A stretch of 59,469 nt of DNA. It comes from Anoxybacteroides voinovskiense (GTDB lineage: Bacteria > Bacillota > Bacilli > Bacillales > Anoxybacillaceae). The stretch covers positions 1 to 59,469 of the forward strand of contig NZ_JACIDE010000010.1 in NCBI RefSeq assembly GCF_014196205.1, given 5' to 3'. The position numbers were made by a program, and so were the translations under genes. Under the pieces are notes generated by a model. That model searched no databases and was not told the origin of the DNA. It was given only the letters and a program-made list of their open reading frames with translations. Positions 18,291 to 29,206 of this stretch are shown piece after piece (the stretch's first letter is position 1; each line of letters opens with the position of its first letter).

Positions 18291-18893
18291 ATGGCTCGTT
18301 ACACAGGTCCAACTTGGAAAATTTCTCGCCGTCTTGGCATTTCGTTAAGCGGCACAGGCAAAGAATTGCAAAAACGTCCTTATCCGCCAGGACAACATGG
18401 CCCAGGACAACGCAAAAAACTTTCTGAATACGGTTTACAATTACAAGAGAAGCAAAAGCTTCGCCATATGTACGGCGTGAACGAACGTCAATTCCGTAAA
18501 ACGTTCGACGAAGCTGGCAAAATGGCTGGTAAACACGGGGAAAACTTCATGATTTTGCTTGAATCTCGCCTTGATAACCTTGTTTACCGTTTAGGCTTTG
18601 CGCGCACACGTCGCCAAGCTCGCCAATTAGTAAACCACGGCCATATTTTAGTGAATGGAAGCCGCGTAGACATTCCGTCTTACCGTGTAAAACCTGGCCA
18701 AACGATTGCGGTTCGCGAAAAATCTCGCAACTTGCAAATCATTAAGGAAGCGTTAGAAGTCAACAACTTCGTACCAGACTATTTAACATTAGACGCAGAA
18801 AAATTAGAAGGAACGTACACTCGTTTCCCTGAACGTTCTGAATTGCCTGCAGAAATCAACGAAGCGCTAATCGTTGAGTTCTACTCTCGTTAA
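18291..18893 (+). CDS. rpsD: 30S ribosomal protein S4
   Basis: A 200-residue primary 16S rRNA-binding protein and assembly initiator. It begins [18 protein letters not shown], as in Bacillus S4, and carries the S4 RNA-binding domain (about 92-155: [20 protein letters not shown] cited in part, and [16 protein letters not shown]). It lacks the N-terminal zinc CXXC set found in some S4 copies. AAGGAGGAG precedes the ATG; an upstream in-frame start lies in the regulatory leader. It is a single-gene unit with its own promoter and terminator. Confidence 0.98.
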   Translation: MARYTGPTWKISRRLGISLSGTGKELQKRPYPPGQHGPGQRKKLSEYGLQLQEKQKLRHMYGVNERQFRKTFDEAGKMAGKHGENFMILLESRLDNLVYRLGFARTRRQARQLVNHGHILVNGSRVDIPSYRVKPGQTIAVREKSRNLQIIKEALEVNNFVPDYLTLDAEKLEGTYTRFPERSELPAEINEALIVEFYSR

Positions 18894-18897
18894 TAAG

Positions 18898-18930
18898 AAA
18901 TCCCTCTGGACAACGTCCGGAGGGATTTTT
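18898..18930 (+). terminator. Terminator after rpsD
   Basis: AAATCCCTCTGGA/TCCGGAGGGATTTTT forms a strong stem with a CAACG loop and a T-run, five bases after the rpsD stop. The A-run on the other side lets it serve tyrS on the minus strand as well. Confidence 0.9.
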
Positions 18931-18931
18931 C

Positions 18932-20460
<1,529 letters not shown>

Positions 20461-20497
20461 TTCGATATACACCGTTTTACCACAATCCCTCTGGCTT

Positions 20498-20503
20498 GTC
20501 AAA
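20498..20503 (-). promoter_or_regulatory. -35 element for the tyrS T-box transcript
   Basis: A consensus TTGACA lies on the minus strand. Seventeen bases downstream the candidate -10 is only GTAAAA, so the promoter is plausible but degenerate. Confidence 0.45.
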
Positions 20504-20551
20504 CTACTTAGCAGAAAAATGACAAAAAAACATAATATTAGACAAGCGGTA

Positions 20552-20560
20552 TGGTATAAT
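20552..20560 (+). promoter_or_regulatory. Extended -10 promoter of the class A PBP gene
   Basis: TGGTATAAT combines a consensus -10 (20555-20560) with the TGn extension. No good -35 is visible, which is common for extended -10 promoters. It lies 35 bases before the start codon. Confidence 0.6.
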
Positions 20561-20594
20561 AAAAGTAATTTTCAGACGTATACGGAGGATGTGT

Positions 20595-23363
20595 ATGGAG
20601 CAAGAAAAACAGCCTATTTCCTTTCCAAATTTGTTGCGACGGTTATACATTACATACGAAATTGCATGGAACGTGCTCCTTGTGCTCGCTGTTGTGTTGC
20701 TTTCGGCCGTTTCCTTTTCGTTCGGTGTCGGTGCCGGCTATTTTGCTTCTTTAGTAAAAGATATGCGTATCCCGTCGTATACCGAAATGAAAAAAGACAT
20801 TTATAATTACGAGGAAACGACACACATTTATTTTGCGAACCGCGTCTATTTAGGGAGCTTCCGTTCGGACATCGAGCGGGAAGAAGTCGCTTTAAAAGAC
20901 GTTTCTCCTTATGTCATTAAAGCAATTATTGCAACCGAAGATGAATATTTTTACGAACATAAAGGCGTTGTGCCAAAAGCAATTATCCGCGCCTTATTTC
21001 AAGAAGCAACCAATTCTTCTCTTCGAACAGGTGGGAGTACGTTAACCCAACAACTCGTCAAAAACCAAATTTTAACGAACGAAGTGTCGTTTGAGCGAAA
21101 AGCAAAAGAAATTTTGCTCGCCCTTCGCCTCGAACATTTTTTTAGCAAAGACGAAATTTTAGAAGCGTATTTAAACGTCGTTCCGTTTGGAAGAAACTCC
21201 TCCGGCCGCAACATCGCCGGCATCCAAGCAGCGGCGCAAGGGGTATTTGGCGTAAATGCAAAAGATTTAAATTTAGCACAAGCCGCTTTTTTGGCCGGAC
21301 TCCCGCAAAGCCCGTTCGGATATACTCCGTTTACGAGCGACGGGGAAGTGAAAAAAGACATTTCTCCTGCCTTGCAGCGGATGAAAACGGTATTAACACG
21401 AATGAAAAAAGCAGGTTTCATCTCTGAAAGACAATACAATGAGGCGCTAGCGTATGACATCACTAAACATCTCGCGCCACCAAAGCCATCGCCATTCGAA
21501 AAATATCCGTGGCTAACGATGGAAATTGAACAACGGGCAAAAGCGATTTTAGCAGACGTACTCGCGAAAAAAGACGGCTATACAAAAAAAGATTTACAAA
21601 ACAATTCTTCTTTATACGAAGAATATAAAGCAAAAGCCGAAAGGCAACTGCGACAAAACGGATACGACATTTATACAACGATCGACAAAGACATTTACGA
21701 CCGCATGCAAGCAGTTGTGGCGAAATATCCATATTTCGGGAGCGATATTGTAACGCGGGAAAAAGATAAGAAAACGGGAAAAATCGTGACAAAAGTAGAA
21801 CCGGTCGAAGTCGGAGCGATGCTGATCGAAAACAAAACAGGGCGCATCATCAGCTTTGTCGGAGGACGAGATTATCATCGTGAACAACTAAACCACGCCA
21901 CCCAAGCATATCGTTCGAACGGTTCAACGATGAAACCGTTATTAGTCTATGCGCCAGCGATGGAAATGGGGATTGTGCAACCAGGATCGGTCATTCCAGA
22001 TATTGATTTAAACGTGCAAACACCAAGTGGCACATACAGCCCAAAAAACGCCGATCACAAGACGCATGGGCTCGTATCGGTGCGCCGCGCCTTGCAATAT
22101 TCGTATAACATCCCTGCGGTGCGCACATACATGAAAACCATTAACCAACGTCCGATTACGTATTTAGAAAAAATGGGCTTTACTAGTTTGACGAAGGCAG
22201 ACGCTACTAACTTGTCAATGGCGCTCGGTGCGTTAACAAAAGGGGTAACGGTCGAAGAAAACGTGAACGCTTACGCTACGTTTGGCAATTACGGCACATT
22301 CGTCGATGCCTACTTAATTGAGAAAATTATCGCGAAAGACGGACGCGTCGTTTACGAGCATAAAAGCGAGCCAGTCAACGTCTTTTCGCCGCAAACGTCC
22401 TATTTAACAATCGACATGATGCGTGACGTCATTCGTCAAGGAACTGCTGCTTCTCTGCCGTCATTTTTAAAATTCCGCGCCGATTGGGCAGGGAAAACAG
22501 GAACAGGACAAGATAATAAAGATGCGTGGTTTGTCGCAACGAATCCGAACGTTACGTTTGGAACGTGGATCGGTTATGATACCCCACGTCCACTAGAGAT
22601 GAAATATAAAGGCTTGACCTATAGCAAACGAAACTTGTTGCTATGGGCACAACTGATGAACGCCGCTTACGATGTCAAACCGGACATCATCGCACCAAAA
22701 GAGCGCTTTCAGATGCCAGGCGGCATCGTTCGCCGCGCTTACTGCACCGTATCAGGGCTCATTCCGTCTGCGATGTGCGAAAAAGCGGGGTTAGTCAGCA
22801 GTGATTTATACAACGCCAAATTTGTACCGACAGAAGAGGATCGTTCGTTAATGAGCGGAAAATTTGTCGAAGTGAACGGCAAACGGTACGCGGCGCTTCC
22901 GACCACCCCGCAAGAGTTTACAAACGATGGGGTAGGGTTGAATGCTCAACTGCTCGAAGACTGGGGAATAAAAGAGACTGATCTTGCAAAATTGTTGCCT
23001 GATTCATCTGAATGGAAAAACGTTGGTGTTTTTGCCGAACTGAAAGAAAACGGCAAACGTCCCGACCCACCTGTCGTGCAATTGACAAATAAAAAATTGA
23101 CATGGGTAGCACACCGCGAGCCAGATGTGATTGGCTACCGCGTATATCGAGCGGAACAAGAAGGATTGCCGTTTCAAGTAGTGGCGACGCTAAAATCTGA
23201 AACATCACCATCATTTATCGTTCCGTCTGCGACCGGCGTTTATTACGTCACCGCTGTTGATATTAGCGGAAACGAATCCGCCCCATCCAACCTCCTGTCG
23301 TTTGCCACACCGGTAACGACAGAAGAAAAGCCGAACAATGCCACGAATCAAACAGAACACTAA
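20595..23363 (+). CDS. Class A penicillin-binding protein with C-terminal Fn3-like domain
   Basis: A 922-residue bifunctional peptidoglycan glycosyltransferase/transpeptidase. One membrane segment (about 22-50) anchors it. The GT51 domain (about 75-260) has the catalytic-Glu motif ATEDEYFYEHKG and the GGSTLTQQLVKN block. The transpeptidase domain (about 400-700) has STMK near residue 444, YSYN near 500 and KTGTG near 634. A fibronectin-type-III-like segment (about 820-905) follows, with a Pro/Thr/Asn-rich tail. The ATG at 20595 has GGAGG six bases upstream; the ATG at 20589 is adjacent to that site. It polymerises and crosslinks the cell wall outside the membrane. It is not the PonA locus; which PBP paralogue it represents is uncertain. 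Confidence 0.93.
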   Translation: MEQEKQPISFPNLLRRLYITYEIAWNVLLVLAVVLLSAVSFSFGVGAGYFASLVKDMRIPSYTEMKKDIYNYEETTHIYFANRVYLGSFRSDIEREEVALKDVSPYVIKAIIATEDEYFYEHKGVVPKAIIRALFQEATNSSLRTGGSTLTQQLVKNQILTNEVSFERKAKEILLALRLEHFFSKDEILEAYLNVVPFGRNSSGRNIAGIQAAAQGVFGVNAKDLNLAQAAFLAGLPQSPFGYTPFTSDGEVKKDISPALQRMKTVLTRMKKAGFISERQYNEALAYDITKHLAPPKPSPFEKYPWLTMEIEQRAKAILADVLAKKDGYTKKDLQNNSSLYEEYKAKAERQLRQNGYDIYTTIDKDIYDRMQAVVAKYPYFGSDIVTREKDKKTGKIVTKVEPVEVGAMLIENKTGRIISFVGGRDYHREQLNHATQAYRSNGSTMKPLLVYAPAMEMGIVQPGSVIPDIDLNVQTPSGTYSPKNADHKTHGLVSVRRALQYSYNIPAVRTYMKTINQRPITYLEKMGFTSLTKADATNLSMALGALTKGVTVEENVNAYATFGNYGTFVDAYLIEKIIAKDGRVVYEHKSEPVNVFSPQTSYLTIDMMRDVIRQGTAASLPSFLKFRADWAGKTGTGQDNKDAWFVATNPNVTFGTWIGYDTPRPLEMKYKGLTYSKRNLLLWAQLMNAAYDVKPDIIAPKERFQMPGGIVRRAYCTVSGLIPSAMCEKAGLVSSDLYNAKFVPTEEDRSLMSGKFVEVNGKRYAALPTTPQEFTNDGVGLNAQLLEDWGIKETDLAKLLPDSSEWKNVGVFAELKENGKRPDPPVVQLTNKKLTWVAHREPDVIGYRVYRAEQEGLPFQVVATLKSETSPSFIVPSATGVYYVTAVDISGNESAPSNLLSFATPVTTEEKPNNATNQTEH

Positions 23364-23456
23364 AAAAGGGATTGTCTCTAACGATTGTCTTTTTTTAAGA
23401 AAGATGCGACGTATCGTTTCGCCAAAATCGTTCGTACGTGTATATGGTGATAAAAG

Positions 23457-23491
23457 TGGGTGCCCCAATTTTGGGACACCCTCTTGTTTTA
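23457..23491. terminator. Terminator between PBP gene and acsA
   Basis: GGGTG-C-CCC and GGG-A-CACCC arms (23458-23466 with 23473-23481) with one mismatch and an AATTTT loop. T-rich sequence follows on the plus strand (CTTGTTTT); on the minus strand it lies just after the acsA stop. Confidence 0.7.
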
Positions 23492-25204
23492 GTCTTCCAT
23501 TGTCGACAAGTCGCCTGTTGGTAAATTCAATTCCCACGCTTTTAAGACGCGGCGCATAATTTTTCCGCTGCGCGTTTTCGGCAATTTATCGCGGAACTCG
23601 ATTTCGCGCGGTGCCGCGTGAGCTGCCAATCCTTTTTTCACAAACTGGCGAATGTCTTCGATGAGTTCTTCTGACGGCTCATATCCTTCACGAAGCGAAA
23701 TAAACGCTTTAATAATTTCGCCGCGTACCGGATCTGGCTTGCCGATGACCCCTGCTTCCGCAACAGCTGGATGTTCGACGAGTTTACTTTCTACTTCAAA
23801 CGGACCGACCCGTTCACCAGAGGTCATAATGACATCATCAATGCGGCCTTGGAACCAGAAGTATCCGTCTTCGTCCATGTACGCCGAATCGCCGGACACA
23901 TACCAATCGCCGATAAAGTACGACTCATATTTTTGCGGATTGTTCCAAATCGTCTTCATCATCGACGGCCACCCTTTGCGAATAGCCAAGTTCCCCATGC
24001 GGTATGGCGGAAGCTCATTGCCTTGGTCGTCGATAATCGCTGCTTTTACTCCTGGAATCGGCTTACCCATGGAGCCTGGCTTAATTTCCATGCACGGATA
24101 GTTACAAATGAGCTGCGCCCCTGTTTCTGTCATCCACCACGTATCATGGATGCGGCGATGGAACACTTTCATTCCCCAGCGAACGACCTCTGGATTTAAC
24201 GGCTCCCCGACGCTTAAAATATGGCGCAATGAGCTCAAATCAAATTTTTTCACTAACTCATCGCCTGCTCCCATTAACATGCGGAACGCTGTCGGCGCAC
24301 TGTACCAAACAGTAACCCCGTAGTCTTCAATCGTTTTATACCATGCTTCTGGGCTGAACCGACCGCCGACGATGACGTTCGAAGCGCCGCACAACCATGG
24401 CCCGAAAATGCCGTACGATGTCCCTGTTACCCAGCCCGGGTCAGCCGTACACCAGTAGACGTCGTCTTCTTTTAAATCAAGCACCCATTTCGCTGTTTGA
24501 TAATGTTGAATCATTGCGTTATGCACATGCAAAACGCCTTTTGGCTTTCCTGTCGAACCAGATGTATAATGTAAAATGAGTCCGTCTTGCCGGTCAACCC
24601 ACTCAATATCAAAATGTTTGCTCGCTTCGCTCATCCGCTTTTTAAAGTCGATATATGGTCCTTCTTCGACAATATCGTCGCCAACAAGCAAGACGTGTTT
24701 TAACGCCGGAAGTTCATTGACCGGAACGCGCGGAAGCAACTCTTTTGTTGTCACGATGACTTTCGCTTCGCTGTCTTCTAACCGGTCGCGCACCGCTCCT
24801 TCCATAAACGCTTCAAACAATGGCCCAACAATCGCTCCGACTTTGATTGCGCCAAGAACCGCAAAATATAATTCCGGAGAACGCGGCATAAAGATAAACA
24901 CGCGGTCACCTTTTTCCACATCCGCGACTTGTTTAAATACGTTTGCTGCTTTGTTTGACCACTCTTTCATTTCTTTAAACGTATATTTTTCTTCTCTCGA
25001 AGCGTCGCGATAATAAAGCGCCACTTTATTTTTCCGGAACGTTTCTACGTGGCGGTCAATCGCTTCATAGGCCATATTCACCCGTCCTGTTTCGGCCCAT
25101 GAAAATTGTTTTTCTGTTTCCGACCAGTCGAACGTTTGATACGTTTCGTCATAGTTTTTTAAGTTGTGTTCCCCTTGTATGACCGGTAGCATTTCTACTT
25201 TCAT
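23489..25204 (-). CDS. acsA: Acetyl-CoA synthetase (AMP-forming)
   Basis: A 571-residue enzyme that activates acetate with ATP and CoA, allowing growth on acetate. Motifs are LHYTSGSTGKPKG near residue 210, DTWWMTETG near 358, VSGDSAYMDEDGY near 435 and the C-terminal KTRSGKIMRR whose central Lys is the acetylation target of AcuA in B. subtilis (Lys549 there). Length equals B. subtilis AcsA (572). It is divergent from acuABC, which control its activity by reversible acetylation, with a cre in the shared region. Its own promoter is clear. Confidence 0.97.
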   Translation of the reverse strand: MKVEMLPVIQGEHNLKNYDETYQTFDWSETEKQFSWAETGRVNMAYEAIDRHVETFRKNKVALYYRDASREEKYTFKEMKEWSNKAANVFKQVADVEKGDRVFIFMPRSPELYFAVLGAIKVGAIVGPLFEAFMEGAVRDRLEDSEAKVIVTTKELLPRVPVNELPALKHVLLVGDDIVEEGPYIDFKKRMSEASKHFDIEWVDRQDGLILHYTSGSTGKPKGVLHVHNAMIQHYQTAKWVLDLKEDDVYWCTADPGWVTGTSYGIFGPWLCGASNVIVGGRFSPEAWYKTIEDYGVTVWYSAPTAFRMLMGAGDELVKKFDLSSLRHILSVGEPLNPEVVRWGMKVFHRRIHDTWWMTETGAQLICNYPCMEIKPGSMGKPIPGVKAAIIDDQGNELPPYRMGNLAIRKGWPSMMKTIWNNPQKYESYFIGDWYVSGDSAYMDEDGYFWFQGRIDDVIMTSGERVGPFEVESKLVEHPAVAEAGVIGKPDPVRGEIIKAFISLREGYEPSEELIEDIRQFVKKGLAAHAAPREIEFRDKLPKTRSGKIMRRVLKAWELNLPTGDLSTMED

Positions 25205-25242
25205 TCCCCTAGTTCCCCCTTTATGTAAGTGATTACATTCCC

Positions 25243-25271
25243 ATTATAGTACAACTTTTTTAATTTCTCAA
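25243..25271 (-). promoter_or_regulatory. Sigma-A promoter of acsA
   Basis: TTGAGA (25266-25271) and TATAAT (25243-25248) on the minus strand are separated by 17 bases. The start codon is about 32 bases downstream of the predicted transcription start. Confidence 0.8.
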
Positions 25272-25310
25272 TTTTTAAAAAATTTTATTTTGGAAATAAA
25301 GAAATTTTTT

Positions 25311-25324
25311 TGAAAACGCTTTAA
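25311..25324. promoter_or_regulatory. cre (CcpA binding site) between acsA and acuA
   Basis: TGAAAACGCTTTAA matches the cre consensus at 13 of 14 positions. It overlaps the -35 region expected for acuA and lies about 80 bases upstream of the acsA start. A cre in the acsA/acuABC intergenic region is established in B. subtilis, where CcpA represses both units with glucose. Confidence 0.85.
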
Positions 25325-25340
25325 TTTTTCGGTTTTTATG

Positions 25341-25346
25341 TATAAT
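25341..25346 (+). promoter_or_regulatory. -10 element of the acuABC promoter
   Basis: A consensus TATAAT lies 34 bases before acuA. The -35 region at 25318-25323 is poor and is covered by the cre, consistent with direct CcpA repression. Confidence 0.65.
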
Positions 25347-25379
25347 GAGAGGTAGAAAACTTAGTCAGGTGGTGGCTAA

Positions 25380-26012
25380 ATGGAACATAAGAAAACATAT
25401 AATGCCAAGGAACTAAAAACACCAAAAGGGACGCTTATTATCGAAGGTCCTGTGCCGGCTGAAAAATTAGCAGCCTATGAATTTCACCATGATTTAACCG
25501 CCTTCCGCCAACCCGAACAACAACATCAAGCATTAATCGACATCGCTCGTCTTCCAGAAGGGAGAATTATTATTGCTCGACACCATCAAACGATCGTCGG
25601 CTATGTGACGTTTTTGTATCCTGACCCGCTCGAGCGCTGGTCGGAAGGAAAGATGGAAAATTTAATTGAACTAGGGGCAATCGAAGTCATTCCCGAATTT
25701 CGTGGCTATCAAGTCGGTAAAAACTTATTGATTGTGTCGATGATGGACGATGCGATGGAAGACTATATTATCATTACAACGGAATATTATTGGCATTGGG
25801 ATTTAAAGCGGACAGGTCTTAACGTGTGGGAATATCGAAAAGTGATGGAGAAAATGATGAATGCCGGCGGACTCGTTTGGTATGCGACTGATGATCCGGA
25901 AATATGCTCCCATCCAGCCAACTGTTTAATGGCGCGCATCGGAAAACGGGTCGATCAAGAGTCCATTCAAAAATTTGACCGGCTTCGGTTTATGAATCGG
26001 TTTATGTATTAG
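25380..26012 (+). CDS. acuA: Protein acetyltransferase AcuA
   Basis: A 210-residue GNAT-family acetyltransferase that inactivates acetyl-CoA synthetase by acetylating its catalytic Lys. The GNAT acetyl-CoA loop is visible as [17 protein letters not shown] near residue 100-117, preceded by the beta strand GYVTFLYPD. Length equals the B. subtilis protein (210). AGGTGGTGG precedes the ATG. First gene of acuABC. Confidence 0.95.
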   Translation: MEHKKTYNAKELKTPKGTLIIEGPVPAEKLAAYEFHHDLTAFRQPEQQHQALIDIARLPEGRIIIARHHQTIVGYVTFLYPDPLERWSEGKMENLIELGAIEVIPEFRGYQVGKNLLIVSMMDDAMEDYIIITTEYYWHWDLKRTGLNVWEYRKVMEKMMNAGGLVWYATDDPEICSHPANCLMARIGKRVDQESIQKFDRLRFMNRFMY

Positions 26013-26038
26013 GGGAAAACAAAGGGGGAGAGTTACGA

Positions 26039-26683
26039 ATGATTGTCGAGCAAATCATGAAAACAAACGTGGCGACGCTTCAGCCACATCAGACGATTGC
26101 CGAAGCGATGCAGCTATTAAAGCAGCACCGAATCCGCCATCTTCCGATCGTCGACGAAGAGCAACATGTCGTTGGCATTGTGACCGACCGCGATATTCGC
26201 GATGTAAGCCCGTCCATTTTCCATGCGTGCGAGCATTTAGAAGATTTTGAAAAACCAGTTAGCACGATTATGAAAACAGATGTGATTACTGGTCATCCGC
26301 TCGATTTCGTCGAAGAAGTCGCGGCATTGTTTTACGAACATCGCATTAGCTGTTTACCGATTACAAAAGACGGAAAGCTCGTCGGCATTATTACCGAAAC
26401 GGATTTATTATATACGCTTGTACAGCTAACAGGGGCACATCAACCTGGCTCGCAAATCGAAGTAAAAGTGCCGAATTTGAGCGGCATGTTAAGTGAAGTC
26501 ACCGCCGTTTTTGCGAAGCGAAATGTGAATATTGCTAGCGTCCTTGTCTATCCTGATAAAGATGAACGTTATAAAATTCTTGTCTTCCGGATTCAAACGA
26601 TGAACCCAATTCAAGTAATCGCCGATTTAAAAAGCGCGGGGTATACCGTATTATGGCCGAATTTGCCGGGGGTTTCATCATGA
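26039..26683 (+). CDS. acuB: AcuB: CBS-pair and ACT domain protein
   Basis: A 214-residue protein with two CBS domains (about 1-60 and 80-135; [21 protein letters not shown] cited in part, [10 protein letters not shown] and [12 protein letters not shown]) followed by an ACT domain (about 143-212). These modules bind adenine nucleotides or small metabolites, so it is probably the sensor of the acu system; its exact role is not settled in B. subtilis. GGGGGAG precedes the ATG. Its stop overlaps the acuC start (ATGA). Confidence 0.94.
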   Translation: MIVEQIMKTNVATLQPHQTIAEAMQLLKQHRIRHLPIVDEEQHVVGIVTDRDIRDVSPSIFHACEHLEDFEKPVSTIMKTDVITGHPLDFVEEVAALFYEHRISCLPITKDGKLVGIITETDLLYTLVQLTGAHQPGSQIEVKVPNLSGMLSEVTAVFAKRNVNIASVLVYPDKDERYKILVFRIQTMNPIQVIADLKSAGYTVLWPNLPGVSS

Positions 26684-27858
26684 AAACAAATTGCGTATTC
26701 GTGTATTCAGATGACTTTCAGCTTTACAAATTTCATGAGGCACACCCGTTCAATCAGTTGCGGGTAAAACTGACGTATGAATTACTGCGGGAGATGCGAG
26801 CACTAACGGATGAGCAAATTGTTTCCCCACGCATGGCGACAGATGAAGAACTTGAACTCATCCATGACCGCGCGTATATCGATGCGGTGAAAGCTGCCGG
26901 GCAAGGGCGGCTGTCGGAAGAGGTCGCAATGAATTATGGGCTTGGCACCGAAGACACGCCGATTTTTCCGAATATGCATGAGGCAAGCGCATTGTTAGTA
27001 GGGGCAACGTTAACCGCGGTCGATTACGTCGTGTCAGGAAAAGCAGAGCACGCGCTCAGTTTAGGCGGAGGGCTTCATCATGGGTTTCGTGGCAAAGCAT
27101 CTGGCTTTTGCATTTATAACGACAGCGCGGTAGCGATTAAGTATATGCAGGAGCGGTACGGATTACGCGTGCTATACGTCGATACGGACGCCCATCATGG
27201 CGATGGGGTGCAGTGGGCGTTTTATGACGACCCGAACGTTTGCACGTTTTCAATTCACGAAACAGGACGGTATTTGTTCCCAGGGACAGGAAATATTACG
27301 GAGCGAGGACAAGGGAAAGGCTACGGCTTTTCGTTTAATATCCCAGTCGATGCGTTTACGGAAGATGAGTCATGGCTTGATGCGTATACGCAAGCGTTTC
27401 GGGAAATTGCCGCTTTTTTTAAACCGGACATTATTTTAACGCAAAATGGTGCTGATGCGCACTATTATGACCCGCTTACCCATTTGTCGGTAACGATGAA
27501 AACGTATCGAGAAATTCCGAAAATCGCGCACGAAATTGCCCATGAATATTGTGGGGGACGTTGGGTGGCGGTCGGCGGCGGAGGATATGATATTTGGCGG
27601 GTCGTCCCGCGCGCTTGGGCGCTCATCTGGCTTGAAATGACGGAACAATCAAACATTTCAGGCAACCTTCCGCAAGCGTGGCTTGATAAATGGCAGCCGC
27701 ACGCCCCAGTGCCGCTTCCGCCGGAATGGGACGACCCCGACATGTTATACCCGCCCATTCCGCGCAAGGCGGAAATTACCGAAAAAAATGCCCAAACGGT
27801 CGAAAAAGCGCTCTACCCGATTCGCAACCCGCGCTCAAACATGAAACAAAGCCTGTGA
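26680..27858 (+). CDS. acuC: AcuC: class I HDAC-family protein deacetylase
   Basis: A 392-residue zinc-dependent deacetylase of the arginase/HDAC fold that removes the acetyl group from AcsA. The catalytic landmarks are [15 protein letters not shown] near residue 125-140, [10 protein letters not shown] near 165-175 and [12 protein letters not shown] near 255. I chose the ATG at 26680 that overlaps the acuB stop; an in-frame start 27 bases upstream lies inside acuB. GGGGG is nearby upstream. The last gene of acuABC; its stop lies within the terminator loop. Confidence 0.95.
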   Translation: MKTNCVFVYSDDFQLYKFHEAHPFNQLRVKLTYELLREMRALTDEQIVSPRMATDEELELIHDRAYIDAVKAAGQGRLSEEVAMNYGLGTEDTPIFPNMHEASALLVGATLTAVDYVVSGKAEHALSLGGGLHHGFRGKASGFCIYNDSAVAIKYMQERYGLRVLYVDTDAHHGDGVQWAFYDDPNVCTFSIHETGRYLFPGTGNITERGQGKGYGFSFNIPVDAFTEDESWLDAYTQAFREIAAFFKPDIILTQNGADAHYYDPLTHLSVTMKTYREIPKIAHEIAHEYCGGRWVAVGGGGYDIWRVVPRAWALIWLEMTEQSNISGNLPQAWLDKWQPHAPVPLPPEWDDPDMLYPPIPRKAEITEKNAQTVEKALYPIRNPRSNMKQSL

Positions 27859-27880
27859 ACATTTCGCAGGCTTTGTTTTA
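27847..27880 (+). terminator. Terminator after acuC
   Basis: CAAAGCCTG/CAGGCTTTG (27847-27855 with 27867-27875) then TTTTA. The stop codon of acuC is in the loop. Confidence 0.85.
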
Positions 27881-27891
27881 CAACTGCTCGC

Positions 27892-28036
27892 CTCCGCTTT
27901 TCGGTATTGTCTAGCTACGAACTAACATCCTCCTCCGCTCCGCTTTCTCCGTCGACGTGCACGGCACGTCTCGTCGAAAGCTTTCGCTTCCGTCGGATGT
28001 TTCCTTGGCTTCGCCAAGGACCGTTCTCCGCTTTTC
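27892..28036 (+). repeat. Structured intergenic repeat element, copy 1
   Basis: A 145-base G+C-rich element fills the gap between the acuC terminator and the ccpA stop. Both ends carry CTCCGCTTTTC (27892-27902 and 28026-28036). TGTCTAGCT follows the left end. Inside are AACATCC/GGATGTT (27924-27930, 27995-28001), the hairpins GACGTGC-ACG-GCACGTC (27954-27970) and TCCTTGGC-TTC-GCCAAGGA (28002-28020), and GAAAGCTTTC. A related copy in reverse orientation lies at about 58099-58216, sharing TGTCTAGCT and the GCTTTTCTT end. It resembles repeats I recall from intergenic regions of Bacillus and Geobacillus genomes; its function is unknown. Confidence 0.75.
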
Positions 28037-28039
28037 TTT

Positions 28040-29035
28040 TTATTTCGTCGATTGGCGGTATTCGATGCGGTGTGGTAAGACGACGATATGGTTTTCGACA
28101 CGCTCTTTGTTCATGTATTTTGTAAGCAGGCGCATCGCGACGGCGCCGATGTCGTACATTGGTTGAACGACCGTTGTTAAGCGCGGGCGCACCATCGTTG
28201 CTAGTCTTGTATTATCGAAGCCGATGACTTCCAATTGCTCTGGCACATGCACTCCGTGGTCTTGCGCACCATGGATAATGCCAAGCGCCATTTCGTCTGT
28301 TCCGGCAAATACCGCGGTCGGTTTTTCTTCTAATTCCGCTATTTTTTCATACGCCTCAATGCCGGAATCATACGAATAATCCCCTTCGACAATAAGCGCT
28401 TCATCGTAAGCGATGCCATGCGCTTCTAACGCACGGCGATATCCTGCAAGCTTTTTAGTATTGATTGGGTCGTTTGCTGGCCCTGTAATATACGCAACAC
28501 GCGTATGCCCTTTTTCCAGCAAGTGCGTAACCGCTTCAAAAGCAGCTTGTTCGTAATCGATATTGACAGACGGAATGAGATGATTTTCTTCAATCGTCGC
28601 CGCTAAAACAATCGGCACGTCCGATTTTTGAAATTCGTTCACATGCTCTTCTGTAATATTGCCGCCCATAAACAAAATGCCGTCCACTTGCTTTGCAAGC
28701 ATCGTGTTGAGCAAATGCAACTCTTTTTCTTTATTTTGGTCGGAGTTGCTTAAAATGATATTATATTTATACATCGTTGCGATATCTTCAATTCCGCGAG
28801 CTAATTCGGCAAAAAAGATGCTCGAAATGTCAGGGATAATCACGCCAACCGTCGTCGTTTTTTTGCTTGCAAGCCCGCGAGCAACTGCGTTTGGCCGATA
28901 CCCTAATCGCTCAATCGCTTCCAATACTTTTTTTCTTGTGGATGGTTTCACATTTGGGTTTCCATTGACGACGCGCGACACGGTCGCCATCGACACGTTC
29001 GCTTCCCGCGCCACATCATAAATCGTTACATTCAT
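28040..29035 (-). CDS. ccpA: Catabolite control protein A (LacI family)
   Basis: A 331-residue LacI/GalR-family regulator and master of carbon catabolite control. The helix-turn-helix is at the N-terminus ([20 protein letters not shown] cited in part, residues 4-22), followed by the hinge [21 protein letters not shown] and a periplasmic-binding-like core that contacts HPr-Ser46-P. Length and sequence are typical of Bacillus CcpA (334). Likely targets in this window are the cre sites upstream of acsA/acuABC and in the ABC transporter leader. In B. subtilis motPS lie near it; here they are absent and the repeat element adjoins its 3' end. Confidence 0.97.
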   Translation of the reverse strand: MNVTIYDVAREANVSMATVSRVVNGNPNVKPSTRKKVLEAIERLGYRPNAVARGLASKKTTTVGVIIPDISSIFFAELARGIEDIATMYKYNIILSNSDQNKEKELHLLNTMLAKQVDGILFMGGNITEEHVNEFQKSDVPIVLAATIEENHLIPSVNIDYEQAAFEAVTHLLEKGHTRVAYITGPANDPINTKKLAGYRRALEAHGIAYDEALIVEGDYSYDSGIEAYEKIAELEEKPTAVFAGTDEMALGIIHGAQDHGVHVPEQLEVIGFDNTRLATMVRPRLTTVVQPMYDIGAVAMRLLTKYMNKERVENHIVVLPHRIEYRQSTK

Positions 29036-29095
29036 TTCTTTTCACTCCTCAATCTATTTTCTCACACCGCAAATCTTGCCTATTTATGTAGATTT

Positions 29096-29125
29096 ATCAT
29101 ACGATACATTATCGCTTAATCGCAA
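29096..29125 (-). promoter_or_regulatory. Candidate ccpA promoter
   Basis: TTGCGA (29120-29125) and TATGAT (29096-29101) on the minus strand are spaced by 18 bases, about 60 bases upstream of the ccpA start codon. Confidence 0.45.
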
Positions 29126-29165
29126 CGTCTTCGCAAACATTTTGCAAATGTTTTCATACATTACG

Positions 29166-29202
29166 CAAAACCCCCTCCACCTATGATACAAGTGGAGGGG
29201 GA
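29166..29202 (-). terminator. Terminator after aroA
   Basis: A CCCCTCCAC/GTGGAGGGG stem (about 29171-29180 with 29192-29200) followed on the minus strand by TTTTGCG. It separates aroA from ccpA. Confidence 0.75.
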
Positions 29203-29206
29203 GGGG

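Noticed and set aside
23365-23400. Terminator-like T-run directly after the PBP gene
   Set aside because: The sequence is a direct repeat (GATTGTC twice), not an inverted repeat, so it cannot form a stem; the real hairpin is at 23457-23491.
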